From contig CAJULY010000014.1 of assembly GCA_910587185.1 (NCBI GenBank), positions 1 to 64,000 on the forward strand: a stretch of 64,000 nucleotides of DNA. Direction: 5' to 3'. Numbering within the stretch: the first letter of the stretch is position 1; the number at the start of each line of letters is the position of its first letter. A model generated the notes under the pieces. It did no database searches. It saw nothing but the letters and a program-made list of their open reading frames with translations, and was not told the DNA's origin. This DNA comes from an uncultured Muribaculaceae bacterium (GTDB lineage Bacteria; Bacteroidota; Bacteroidia; Bacteroidales; Muribaculaceae). Shown in pieces: positions 38,017-45,867 of this stretch. Both the position numbers and the translations under genes were made by a program.

Positions 38017-38024
38017 TACTTTTG
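38017..38024 (+). promoter_or_regulatory. Promoter of the DUF2795-type gene (-7 box)
   Basis: TACTTTTG, about 78 bp before the gene, with GTTG 18 bp upstream. Confidence 0.45.
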
Positions 38025-38101
38025 CGGCACTTTTTTATCTATGAAGCCAGCGATTACCGTCGGCCTTGATCATGAACTAACAATAAAAAAATAAACGCAC
38101 T

Positions 38102-38323
38102 ATGTATTGGACACTTGAACTCGCATCCAAACTAGAGGATGCCCCTTGGCCAGCTACCCGTGAAGAACTCATCGACTACGCAATGCGTTCCGGCGCACCC
38201 ATGGAAGTGATAGAAAACCTTCAGGAAATGGAAGACGAAGGCGAAACCTACGAATGTATCGAAGACATCTGGCCCGACTACCCCTCCAAAGAAGACTTCT
38301 TCTTCAACGAAGACGAGTATTGA
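38102..38323 (+). CDS. Small acidic DUF2795-like protein
   Basis: 73 residues, strongly acidic C-terminus (EDIWPDYPSKEDFFFNEDEY). The segment APWPATREELIDYAMRSGAP fits DUF2795-type proteins, a small single-copy family of Bacteroidota. Function unknown. Its 3' end is the interesting part: its last coding bases recur twice downstream and mark the left edge of the accessory region. It no longer has a terminator directly after it. Confidence 0.8.
   Translation: MYWTLELASKLEDAPWPATREELIDYAMRSGAPMEVIENLQEMEDEGETYECIEDIWPDYPSKEDFFFNEDEY
38304..38321 (+). repeat. Att-like direct repeat, copy 1 (3' end of the DUF2795 gene)
   Basis: TTCAACGAAGACGAGTAT, the last coding bases of the small acidic gene. 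Matches copies at 42080 and 45586. Confidence 0.6.
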
Positions 38324-38358
38324 CTTGGATTTCCTTTTAAATTTATAATTTTCAAAAA

Positions 38359-38565
38359 ATGACACAGCTCACAATCAATATTGAAGACAAATCTATTCTT
38401 CCACATCTCAAAAAGATTCTCAATGCAATCGAAGGTGTGAGCATTGTCAAATCTTCAACAAAAAAGAAATGTGGTCTGGAAGAAGCTCTTGATGACGTCA
38501 AAGCCGGAAGAGTCCACCATGCCAAAAATGTAGATGAAATGTTTCAGCATATTCTTGGAATATGA
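38359..38565 (+). CDS. Antitoxin of a YafQ-type toxin-antitoxin pair
   Basis: 68-residue protein whose stop overlaps the toxin start by 4 nt. An N-terminal strand-rich part (LTINIEDKSILPHL) and a basic C-terminal half (KKKCGLEEALDDVKAGRVHHAKN) that would wrap the toxin. I infer its role from position and from the toxin, since antitoxins of this type diverge quickly. It probably represses its own promoter. Confidence 0.75.
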   Translation: MTQLTINIEDKSILPHLKKILNAIEGVSIVKSSTKKKCGLEEALDDVKAGRVHHAKNVDEMFQHILGI

Positions 38566-38840
38566 CCTATAGTATTATCTATTCCAATAAGTTTAAAAAG
38601 TCTCTTAAGAAATGCTTTAAGAGAGGTTTGGATATCGAAAAACTTAGGGAGGTTTTGAGAATTCTTGAACAAGGAAAAACTCTTCCCTCTGAATATAAAG
38701 CTCATAAACTTTCCGGCAAATTTCAAGGATATTGGGAATGCCACATTCAACCCTATTGGCTTCTTGTCTGGGAGCAAAGGAATGAAGAGTTGATACTTCT
38801 TTTGATAGATACTGGATCTCATTCAGATTTATTCGATTGA
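38562..38840 (+). CDS. YafQ-family mRNA interferase toxin
   Basis: 92-residue RelE/YafQ-superfamily ribosome-dependent endoribonuclease. The AHKLSG, GYWECHIQP, WLLVW and TGSHSDLF segments match YafQ, including histidines equivalent to E. coli H50, H63 and H87. The position equivalent to catalytic D67 (usually PDWL) is tyrosine here (PYWL), one base from Asp; activity may be reduced or lost. Directly after the antitoxin and followed by a strong terminator. Confidence 0.85.
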   Translation: MTYSIIYSNKFKKSLKKCFKRGLDIEKLREVLRILEQGKTLPSEYKAHKLSGKFQGYWECHIQPYWLLVWEQRNEELILLLIDTGSHSDLFD

Positions 38841-38867
38841 ACCTTATTAAAAGTCATAAATCAACAT

Positions 38868-38892
38868 AATCCACCTCGATTAGAGGTGGATT
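38868..38892 (+). terminator. Terminator of the toxin-antitoxin operon
   Basis: AATCCACCTC (38868-38877) pairs perfectly with GAGGTGGATT (38883-38892), 5-nt loop, then TATTTTTA. Confidence 0.85.
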
Positions 38893-38911
38893 TATTTTTA
38901 ATTCCATACCA

Positions 38912-39266
38912 CCGGAACATAAAGCCAAGGTTGACGGCGACTTTCTCACAACAATAGCCGAGCAGCCAAACGAGATTCTGAAATGCGCGATGTATCTGTC
39001 CCTTGTCTATCTCGATGGCGCAACCCAATACGTTAGTTTCGCGAGTCGGAACTTAGCGAACGTCGGTCATAGACCGGTGCGCGGTCGGCTAAGTCGAAAG
39101 TTACCGCCCGCAATTCGCCCAGTCATGTGGCGGCGGAGGCGCCTCATCAGACCTCCCGTGGGGACGCAATCCGGATGAAGACGACCGCCGCTTCGCCTAC
39201 CGCTGCATGATGCAGGCCCACAAGATGATAAAATCCGCTATAATCAAATGGAATATGCACAATTGA
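38912..39266 (+). pseudogene. C-terminal remnant of a mobile-element protein, copy 1
   Basis: A readable frame gives EHKAKVDGDFLTTIAEQPNE...YLDGAT, is broken by an extra 85 bp (after 39025), then resumes from 39114 as FAQSCGGGG...LPWGRNPDEDDRRFAY and ends at 39266. There is no start. The Gly-rich stretch followed by W-G-R-x-x-D-E-D-D-R resembles C-termini I associate with Bacteroidales mobilisation/relaxase-like proteins, but I am unsure of the family. A second copy lies at 43755-43907. Confidence 0.55.
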
Positions 39267-39290
39267 GATCAAAAAAATTATCATAAATAC

Positions 39291-39321
39291 TTTGTAACAC
39301 TTAATTTTAGTATTATCTTTG
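39291..39321 (+). promoter_or_regulatory. Promoter of the long leader before the 389-residue gene
   Basis: TTTG (39291-39294), 19 bp, TATCTTTG (39314-39321): an excellent consensus match. Start near 39325, over 420 nt before the ATG. Confidence 0.7.
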
Positions 39322-39324
39322 CGA

Positions 39325-39697
39325 TTGCAGACCGCACGAAGCCCCGGTCGCGGAGACGAGGGCGGGAAGCAGTTATCGCCTTGGCGGTTCTTGCTGCGCA
39401 AGCGGCAAGCCGATAAGCCTTGGCAAAGACATAATGAAAAGCGTTTATCCGCGCTGATTCTTGACGTTCAGAAATTCTCGCAAAATTTCGTATTACAGTC
39501 AAGGATTGAGCAACGATGGATGCCCGTGGATATGTAATTATCTTGCATTCGGCACGATATTTCGTGAGAAATATAGCCGAACGCATTGATTGCATATACA
39601 AGCGTAGGGCTTCTTCGTTGCCGTCCAACTGTAATAGGGCAATGCGAGAAGCCTCTGAACGTAGGACGGTAACAGATACAGATTCCTACGCTTTTCT
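39325..39697 (+). ncRNA. Long structured leader RNA (copy A, diverged)
   Basis: Four hairpins are visible. TTATCG/CGATAA (about 39373-39416) encloses CTTGC/GCAAG. CTTGAC/GTCAAG (39460-39465, 39498-39503) encloses GAAATT/AATTTC. GCATTCGGC/GCCGAACGC (one mismatch, 39545-39583) encloses ATATTTC/GAAATAT. AGCGTAGG (39601-39608) pairs with CCTACGCT (39685-39692) and encloses GGCTTCT/AGAAGCC; a TTTCT tract follows. CGTAGG at 39660 could instead pair with CCTACG. The core AGCGTAGGGCTTCTTCGTTG resembles the core of copies B and C. Confidence 0.5.
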
Positions 39698-39748
39698 CGT
39701 ATAAACCAATCTAATGCCAATGGGGAATCGTGGCGAAGAAACAAAACA

Positions 39749-40918
39749 ATGAAACAGCAGATGAAACATCATGAAAATCTCAGAGCTTCTCTGATAGTTT
39801 TGATGTGCTTCCTTTCCATGTCGATGGTGAACGTATGTTTGGCAGGAAACAATAGCAACCTAAGCAACACAAGCGAAAATAGTAGCGAAAACGATTATCC
39901 TTCCACCGGATATGTGGCGTGCGTGCAAAATGGGAAAGATGTTTTTCTTTCTCCGTCAAAATGGAATCAACTGACTCCTGCAGCTCGAAGTAAATATGAA
40001 GTTCGCGGAATGGTGTTAAAAACCGAAAATATGATTTTTGTAATCTCTCCGCAAGATGGAATTTCCCCCGGAGATATCAGTAATGTTAGAAAAGATTGGC
40101 TCTCTAAAGTGCCGTCTGTTTACGAAGCAATTCAGATATGTCAGAATATCGGTAGCGTTCAATCCAATCTCAAGACGCTTAAGGGATTTACTCCGTTAAC
40201 AGGGCGTTACTGGATTCATCTTGACAACAAGCATCCAAGGTCGCAGAATGCCGAGTTTTTTTGTTTTGATGCCACAGGAGAACAGGGAGCCGCAGCCCCG
40301 GGCACTTTAGAATCTCGGGGAATAAAAATCAGAGACATCCTTCCGCTTTATAAATATCCCTATGAAGGCTTTGATATCCGAAGTCTGGAGAGCTCGCCTC
40401 AACAAATCAATCTTGGACTGGAAATAAAATTGCCTGACGGATTCATGTATATGCCTTATACATGGTGGAGCTTGGTTCCGGAAGAGATTCAGAACAATGT
40501 TGAAGTAACAGGAATCCTTTTGAATAATGGCAACCCATTCGTCATTGATGTCCGAGATATTGGGTATGGCGATTCATATTTGATTGGAGCAAAAAAGGCG
40601 TATCAATATAAAGCCTCGATGCCTACCAAAGAACAGGGAGACGCTATTGCCAATAGCATCAGTTCCATTGACGATGCCATGATGGATGTTAAAGGCGAGA
40701 CTATGGGAGGCGGTGTTACGCGATCCTATTTCACAAATGATTTCATAATGTCGGCAAATGAACAGCAAAATGTGGAGACTTACACTTACAGCTATGGGGG
40801 AGGCAACATCGAATTCCTGGAGAATGATGGAAAGGTAGAATTTATTTCTCCTGACCTCGGTAAAGATAATAATGCGCATGTCCGCCGGGTGTGGTTGCCA
40901 CATGCCACACAAAAATAA
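39749..40918 (+). CDS. Secreted protein of unknown function
   Basis: 389 residues with a signal peptide (from M1 or M5, cleavage after CLA near 32) and a Ser/Asn-rich linker after it. No catalytic motif recognised; C-terminal part is rich in aromatic residues (YTYSYGGGNIEFLEND). AT-richer than the core genes. It follows the long structured leader with a strong promoter and is followed 95 nt later by a lipoprotein gene of similar composition. Confidence 0.65.
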   Translation: MKQQMKHHENLRASLIVLMCFLSMSMVNVCLAGNNSNLSNTSENSSENDYPSTGYVACVQNGKDVFLSPSKWNQLTPAARSKYEVRGMVLKTENMIFVISPQDGISPGDISNVRKDWLSKVPSVYEAIQICQNIGSVQSNLKTLKGFTPLTGRYWIHLDNKHPRSQNAEFFCFDATGEQGAAAPGTLESRGIKIRDILPLYKYPYEGFDIRSLESSPQQINLGLEIKLPDGFMYMPYTWWSLVPEEIQNNVEVTGILLNNGNPFVIDVRDIGYGDSYLIGAKKAYQYKASMPTKEQGDAIANSISSIDDAMMDVKGETMGGGVTRSYFTNDFIMSANEQQNVETYTYSYGGGNIEFLENDGKVEFISPDLGKDNNAHVRRVWLPHATQK

Positions 40919-41013
40919 GATTTCGTTATTAAGACTCAGTTCCTTGTCTGATGTTTTTAACGCCATCTATGGAAAAGAGTCTTAATCATAAAAGAAACTA
41001 AAACTTAAAAGAT

Positions 41014-41799
41014 ATGTATAAGTATATTTTTATATTAACGCTGGCAATAATATCTTGTGTTGTTGTGTCCTGTAATCAATCTCCGGAAGAGAAGGTAGCT
41101 GAAAAGATTGAAAAAGGAGAGCAACTTACAAGAGAGGATTACGACATCATGTACGGATATTATATTGACTTTATCAAATCTGTTATGGAAGATGTCAAGA
41201 ATGAAGATGCTGATGGTGCTATCTCAAAAATAATGGAGGAGCAAAAATCAGACATCATCACAACTTTTGATAAAGAAATTGGTACAAGAAATGTAGAGAT
41301 CATTACGACCTCAATAATATTCGGAATACCAGTCAATCCGTCTGACTTTTATCCCGAAAATATAAAAGCAGACCGGTCTTCATCAAAGTCGAAAGAAGCT
41401 TCGACAGTTGAGACGCCGGATACTGCGGTATTTGTCATGGAACAGGCCCCGGAAGAACCAATGTCAGAGACTCCTAACCCTTATGAAATTCTAGAGGGTA
41501 CAATAGGCCCTTATCCCATCAAAATGTGGTATCACTTATGTGATGAATTTTTTGATGATGAAGCAGGACATTCGGAAGTAACAGGCAAGTATACATATAT
41601 TGAAAACGGCACAACTTTGGAATTTAATGGCTTTGAACATGGCCAGAATGGGACGATCATATTAGAGGAAAAAACAAAAAGAGGAACGTCTTCCGGAAAA
41701 TTCGAGTTAAGCAGATCCGTTGAAGGCGACAAAATAACCGGGACTTTTACAAATCTTCAGAACGGTAAGCGTTACGAGGTGAAACTGAAAAGCCGTTAA
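41014..41799 (+). CDS. Lipoprotein of unknown function
   Basis: 261 residues with a short hydrophobic leader and lipobox VVSC (Cys20). An acidic N-terminal part (VAEKIEKGEQLTREDYDIMYGYY) and a Ser/Glu/Pro-rich linker (about 125-155) precede a beta-rich C-terminal domain (YTYIENGTTLEFNGFEHGQNG ... FTNLQNGKRYEVKLK). That tail looks like a small beta-sandwich domain. I do not recognise the family. Same accessory unit as the preceding secreted protein; ends at an exceptionally long hairpin. Confidence 0.65.
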   Translation: MYKYIFILTLAIISCVVVSCNQSPEEKVAEKIEKGEQLTREDYDIMYGYYIDFIKSVMEDVKNEDADGAISKIMEEQKSDIITTFDKEIGTRNVEIITTSIIFGIPVNPSDFYPENIKADRSSSKSKEASTVETPDTAVFVMEQAPEEPMSETPNPYEILEGTIGPYPIKMWYHLCDEFFDDEAGHSEVTGKYTYIENGTTLEFNGFEHGQNGTIILEEKTKRGTSSGKFELSRSVEGDKITGTFTNLQNGKRYEVKLKSR

Positions 41800-41814
41800 A
41801 GGTATATAACTATC

Positions 41815-41876
41815 AAACTGTAAACATCCCATAAACCACCTTACTATATAGGTGGTTTATGGGATGTTTACAGTTT
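41815..41876. terminator. 27-bp perfect hairpin after the lipoprotein gene
   Basis: Bases 41815-41841 are an exact inverted copy of 41850-41876, with an 8-nt loop. A T-rich tail (CTTCGACT) is weak, so it may be a terminator or an inverted-repeat remnant. From 41877 to 42079 I see nothing else. Confidence 0.7.
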
Positions 41877-42079
41877 CTTCGACTCAGAATAATGGTTCTG
41901 GATGATGGACATTTCCTCAGCCTTACTGATTTACATGCTTATATAATATTGTTTTCTTGGGTAAATGGATAGTTTTTCTTGGCCACATCAAATTTTACAC
42001 CGTCAGACACCGCGGTATTCTTGGCTGAATTCCACGAGTATAGTATAAGTGGCTGAGCTACAGATATGATTGTATTTTT

Positions 42080-42097
42080 TTCAACGAAGACGAATAT
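42080..42097 (+). repeat. Att-like direct repeat, copy 2
   Basis: TTCAACGAAGACGAATAT, one base different from copy 1; followed, as in copy 1, by TGA. No gene frame surrounds it here. Confidence 0.6.
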
Positions 42098-42145
42098 TGA
42101 TATAAAATCCGCTCGATTTTAAGACACAAGAAGCTTATACACAAG

Positions 42146-42184
42146 AGATTGGCAATCAAATAAATAAACTTGCCAATCGCTTTT
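42146..42184 (+). terminator. Hairpin terminator downstream of att-like copy 2
   Basis: GATTGGCAA (42146-42154) pairs with TTGCCAATC (42170-42178), then GCTTTTTA. A close relative with shared loop sequence lies at 58467-58503. Confidence 0.7.
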
Positions 42185-42333
42185 TATTGCCTTTTGTATA
42201 TTAGGTGTTTGTAATAAATACTTATAATATTCGCATTTGTTTGTCAAAAAAACATCATTTTCCAAGGTTTGTGAGTTGTAGGAGGTAGCTCTCTCAAGAC
42301 TGTGTAATGGCATAATTGTGATAGCATTTGTCG

Positions 42334-42366
42334 AACTATGAAAATATTCGAAAGTTTTTCATAGTT
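42334..42366. repeat. Inverted repeat at the 3' end of fic
   Basis: AACTATGAAAA (42334-42344) and TTTTCATAGTT (42356-42366), directly after the fic stop. The half-site AAAACTATrAAAA also forms the inverted repeat at the fic promoter. Confidence 0.6.
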
Positions 42367-43668
42367 TTAGATGACTTTATCTATCGTGCTGTCAAAATCC
42401 GAACCTTTGATATATCCGCTTTTCTGCTTATTAAGTTTGATTTCAGCCAAAAGGTCTAATTTAACTAACTCCGAAAGGTCTTTTTTTGCCGTTGGCTGTG
42501 AAATTAACATTCTGCCGGCAATATCTTTGGCTGTAACTATCAGGTCAGCATCTTTTATAAACATGTGCAGAATAGAGGCCTGACGCTTTGAAATGCCACC
42601 AATTTTTAGTAATTGCACTTCATTTTTTTTCTGAGCAGTCTTACGTTCGATATATGCTTTGAGTTCGTCGAAAGCTTTTTCCAATGCATTTAGATGATAT
42701 ATAATAAAGTAGCCGATATCATTACCATCTGCTTCTGACTGAAGAAATGATTTCTCGTATGAAGCCTTTGACTTATATATGATTCTTGAAATCGAAAGGT
42801 ATTCGGTCAACCAATAACCTTCTCTCAGAAGATACCAATAGAAAATTGCTCTGGCCGTACGACCATTACCGTCAACAAATGGATGGAGAAACGAAATAAA
42901 ATAATGCAGGATAGCTCCTTTGATTATCGGGTGGATGAAAACTGTATGTTCATTGGAATTGGCAAATTGACAGAACCAAGCAATAGCAGCCGGTATCTCT
43001 GTGAATGATGGCGGCGTATGAACAATCTCATTGGTAACGGAGTTTGCTACGACTACATTATCGTTCTGTCGGAATCGCCCTGCATCTTCCGGATTATCCA
43101 TCGTGTTGTAAGTCATTAATGAATGTATGTGAAGAAGAAATTCAGGGGTCATCACTTGGCCAAGATTCTCAGAGAGGAAATTGATGGTTTGGTAATTGTT
43201 GTAAATCATCCATTGTGACTTGTCCTTTGGTGCAATCTTATTTCTGAGCATTTCCTTTGCCACCTTTCGGGTTGTTGAAGCTCCTTCCATTTGGCTTGAT
43301 GAAATGGCTTCGTCAATCACAGAGTTCATCAAATATATTTTACGACTATCACGCGGGATTAGAGTCTCACTCCCCCATGATCCGCCAAACTGCATGTCGA
43401 AATTATGACATAATCTGGCCATAGAGTTTGTCATGCTGAAATGAATCTGGTAATTGTGATTCACCGTGACTTGGTTACTCAAACGTAATTGTTTGAGTGC
43501 GGCCCAAACGTCTTCCGGAGTATCAAAACCCTTGAGTTTCTTGTATTTTACCTTGTTCCAGTATGGGTATTCTTCTTGAAATTTACGAATCCTCTCCAAA
43601 GATTCAGGAGCAAGAATTTCTGAAACTGATTTTGTGGCAGCGATATATTTCGGCGGTTGTTCTATCAT
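42367..43668 (-). CDS. Fic-domain protein with C-terminal winged helix
   Basis: 433-residue Fic protein, expected to transfer AMP (or another nucleotide) to a hydroxyl of a target protein. The active-site loop is HPFVDGNGRTAR (about 258-269), an intact HxFxDGNGRxxR motif. The N-terminal part carries SSQMEG (about 127-132), matching the inhibitory (S/T)xxxE(G/N) motif of class II Fic enzymes. The C-terminus (about 345-425) is a winged-helix domain (ISQPTAKKDLSELVKL). An inverted repeat overlaps its promoter, so it may repress itself. Possibly a solo toxin or regulator. Confidence 0.9.
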   Translation of the reverse strand: MIEQPPKYIAATKSVSEILAPESLERIRKFQEEYPYWNKVKYKKLKGFDTPEDVWAALKQLRLSNQVTVNHNYQIHFSMTNSMARLCHNFDMQFGGSWGSETLIPRDSRKIYLMNSVIDEAISSSQMEGASTTRKVAKEMLRNKIAPKDKSQWMIYNNYQTINFLSENLGQVMTPEFLLHIHSLMTYNTMDNPEDAGRFRQNDNVVVANSVTNEIVHTPPSFTEIPAAIAWFCQFANSNEHTVFIHPIIKGAILHYFISFLHPFVDGNGRTARAIFYWYLLREGYWLTEYLSISRIIYKSKASYEKSFLQSEADGNDIGYFIIYHLNALEKAFDELKAYIERKTAQKKNEVQLLKIGGISKRQASILHMFIKDADLIVTAKDIAGRMLISQPTAKKDLSELVKLDLLAEIKLNKQKSGYIKGSDFDSTIDKVI

Positions 43669-43690
43669 ACTATCATATTATCGGTGTCAG

Positions 43691-43739
43691 CAAAATTAGC
43701 AAAACTATAAAAATTTTGCAAATATTTTTATAGTTTTTG
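43691..43739 (-). promoter_or_regulatory. fic promoter with overlapping operator-like inverted repeat
   Basis: Minus-strand TTTG (43719-43722), 20 bp, TAATTTTG (43691-43698). AAAACTATAAAAAT (43701-43714) and ATTTTTATAGTTTT (43724-43737) form a perfect 14-bp inverted repeat over the spacer and -33 region, well placed for repression. Confidence 0.65.
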
Positions 43740-43754
43740 ATAATGGATATTTTT

Positions 43755-43907
43755 GATGGCGCAACCAGGTTCGCCCAGTCATGCGGCGGTGGAGGCGGCA
43801 ACACATCGCTCCCGTGGGGACGAAATCCGAATGAAGATGACCGCCGCTTCGCCTACCGATGCATGATGCAGGCCCACAAGATGCTAAAACCGTCTCAGCC
43901 GAAATGA
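43755..43907 (+). pseudogene. C-terminal remnant of a mobile-element protein, copy 2
   Basis: Fifty intact codons from DGATRFAQSCGGGGGN through LPWGRNPNEDDRRFAYRC to KMLKPSQPK and a TGA. No start. Closely related to the tail at 39014-39266, but without its 85-bp insertion, so this copy shows the undisrupted sequence. Confidence 0.55.
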
Positions 43908-43971
43908 AGTATGGGTGGAAGAAGAAAAAAATTAGTAATAGTCTGATAGCAGTAGTATCAAAATAATTTTG

Positions 43972-44190
43972 TAATTTTGCAAATGTAAGTCTTTGGCTTG
44001 CACGACATTTTGAATAACAAGAAGCGTTATGCTTATCTTGTAGTTTGAGAACCTGAGAAATTCATAAACTGAGCAAGGACAAGCATAGTGGTTCTCACGC
44101 GTATAGCGTGGGCTACTATTGTTGCATCTGCTCACAGGTTTTCTCAGGACCTTCAAACTACGACGTGGCATAGTTGGCTCACGTTTTCTT
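43972..44190 (+). ncRNA. Structured leader RNA (copy B)
   Basis: A TAATTTTG box (43972-43979) sets the start near 43983. Stems: P1 GTAGTTTGA/TCAAACTAC (44040-44048, 44153-44161); P2 CCTGAGAAA/TTTCTCAGG (44052-44060, 44140-44148); P3 GAGCA/TGCTC (44071-44075, 44129-44133); a small hairpin CACGC/GCGTG (44096-44110). The core AGCGTGGGCTA (44105-44115) can instead pair with TGGCTCACGTT (44175-44185), next to a T-tract. It aligns almost end to end with copy C (52976-53186), with matching changes in both arms of P1, P2 and P3. Confidence 0.65.
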
Positions 44191-44243
44191 TATGGTTATA
44201 CCCGTCTTATGAGCCAAAAGATAACAAATTACGCAGATATCCA

Positions 44244-44512
44244 ATGACTGAACAAAACCAATTAAACCGAGAAAAATTGGCATACTCAGATGATGTCTAT
44301 AATAAAAAACGGGTTTCTCAATATGATAATATTAAAAACAATCCCCTATTTATAATATGGCTATGACCATCTAAATATACAAAATTACTCACGATGAAAT
44401 TCCGGAGGAAAAACAACAAGGATTAATTGAGGAGTTCAATGACCATCTGCTTAGTTTTCACGAAGAAATGAAAATTATTTCCGCCAAGGCTTCAACGTTA
44501 TACCGAATCTGA
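44244..44512 (+). pseudogene. Degenerate short frames after RNA copy B
   Basis: A 40-codon frame (44244-44366; MTEQNQLNREKLAYSDD...) is followed in another frame by about 46 codons without a start (HDEIPEEKQQGLIEEFNDHLL...ASTLYRI, ending 44512). Together they look like a broken small gene. Low confidence: they could be unrelated frames. Confidence 0.3.
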
Positions 44513-44532
44513 AATTTGTTTAGAAAATCGAT

Positions 44533-45468
44533 ATGGGAAGTTGTCTTCAAACATTTTTTGATACTGTTACATGGTATGGCAGTCCGTTTGTCAAGAATTA
44601 TTTAACTGATCATAAAGAAGATTTATTGTCTCAGTGTCATAAAGATATATGGACTCAGAAAAGTGTCGGGTTCAAAAAGGATGCACATTTGAGTATTCTT
44701 CAGAACGACTATCAATATCTTCTCGCTTATATCATTTATAGGTTCGCAGATTTAGGGGTATATGAGTTCGTTAAAAAATTGTATAAGGACAGCATTGCTG
44801 ATATTCCCGAAGCAATAGCACTGTTAAAAATCTGGGAATTAACAGAAGTAAAACATAGGGAATGTTTTACAAATTTCGGTGTCAGTTGTTGGATTTTACC
44901 TGAAGATGCTAAACGAGAATTAAAGGACATTTATAATAAATACCCTGATAATACCAGTGGTTTTGTCGCAAAATGCCTGCTTCATGAAAGTTATATTAAT
45001 GAACAGGAAATGTTTGGGCGTTCTTCGGATGAAGCAGCTAAAGACCTTGGATATGATAATGCCTTTGAGTTTTATTTGATGTTAAATGAGGTTAATTCTG
45101 TTAATGCATATAAAGATGCGGAGAGCAATTTGATGTGTTCAAAAGAAGTCGTAGATGATGTTACCCGTGCATGGAACGAATTAGATGCAGAATTCATCAT
45201 AAAACATCTATCACCTGATTTTAGATATGATTCACAATGGGTGTTTAATTACATGTTGTATGATGAGTATGTAAGGTATCTAAGAAAGAAATTCCAGACG
45301 ATTAAAAATAACAATTCCATTATTAAGGCAGAAACTATTAGAGGCACGGAACAGGGTGGTTGGATGACAAAGATTGTTCAAATCAATGGTCTGGATGAAA
45401 ATGTATGTTTTTACCGAATCAAAATAAAAGATCACCAAATCATCAAGGGAGATCTATGCGGGTTCTAA
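44533..45468 (+). CDS. Accessory protein with NTF2-like C-terminal domain
   Basis: 311 residues, no signal peptide. The N-terminal two-thirds are helical and unrecognised. The C-terminal 110 residues (ARAWNEL-like VTRAWNELDAEFIIKHLSPDF, SQWVFNYML, YVRYLRKKFQTIK) resemble a SnoaL/NTF2-like fold, often a ligand-binding or immunity-type domain. AT-rich like its neighbours. First intact gene after RNA copy B. Confidence 0.6.
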   Translation: MGSCLQTFFDTVTWYGSPFVKNYLTDHKEDLLSQCHKDIWTQKSVGFKKDAHLSILQNDYQYLLAYIIYRFADLGVYEFVKKLYKDSIADIPEAIALLKIWELTEVKHRECFTNFGVSCWILPEDAKRELKDIYNKYPDNTSGFVAKCLLHESYINEQEMFGRSSDEAAKDLGYDNAFEFYLMLNEVNSVNAYKDAESNLMCSKEVVDDVTRAWNELDAEFIIKHLSPDFRYDSQWVFNYMLYDEYVRYLRKKFQTIKNNNSIIKAETIRGTEQGGWMTKIVQINGLDENVCFYRIKIKDHQIIKGDLCGF

Positions 45469-45585
45469 TTTCAATATTTACGAATAGCTATTCTATTGCA
45501 ATTCATCGTCTTTTATAGCGAAGTTTGCTTGTCTAGTTTTTGTAAAATCAAAATAACTGTCTGATAAGCAATTTATTCGCATATT

Positions 45586-45603
45586 TTCAACGAAGACGAG
45601 TAT
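45586..45603 (+). repeat. Att-like direct repeat, copy 3
   Basis: TTCAACGAAGACGAGTAT, identical to copy 1. A shorter 12-bp echo (GAAGACGAATAT) lies at 45773-45784. Confidence 0.6.
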
Positions 45604-45636
45604 CAAGCAGAATTTTTAACGTAAATGCCTAAAAAA

Positions 45637-45679
45637 CAATGGTCAAGCAAAATATAATTTGTTTGGCCATTGGTGTTTT
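45637..45679 (+). terminator. Hairpin terminator downstream of att-like copy 3
   Basis: CAATGGTCAA (45637-45646) pairs with TTGGCCATTG (45663-45672, two wobbles), then TGTTTTA. It occupies the same relative place as the hairpin after copy 2. A TATTTTTG box at 45820-45827 may serve the next gene; nothing else is seen in 45680-45867. Confidence 0.55.
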
Positions 45680-45867
45680 ATGGCTTCAGACGGCGAAATA
45701 TGTTTGAATAATAGGGAGATTTTGGGGCTTTTGTTTGTATATAATTCATTCTCAATATTACATTTTCTAATGGAAGACGAATATCATCTGGTTTAATATT
45801 TATTAATCTTGATGTCCTGTATTTTTGCACATATTAAATCGTATCTTTACGTAATAATTATTATACC

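Noticed and set aside
39026..39110. tRNA-like or attC-like site in the 85-bp insert
   Set aside because: It has partial arms (ACTTAGC/GCTAAGT) but no anticodon arm, no acceptor pairing and no integron core sites.
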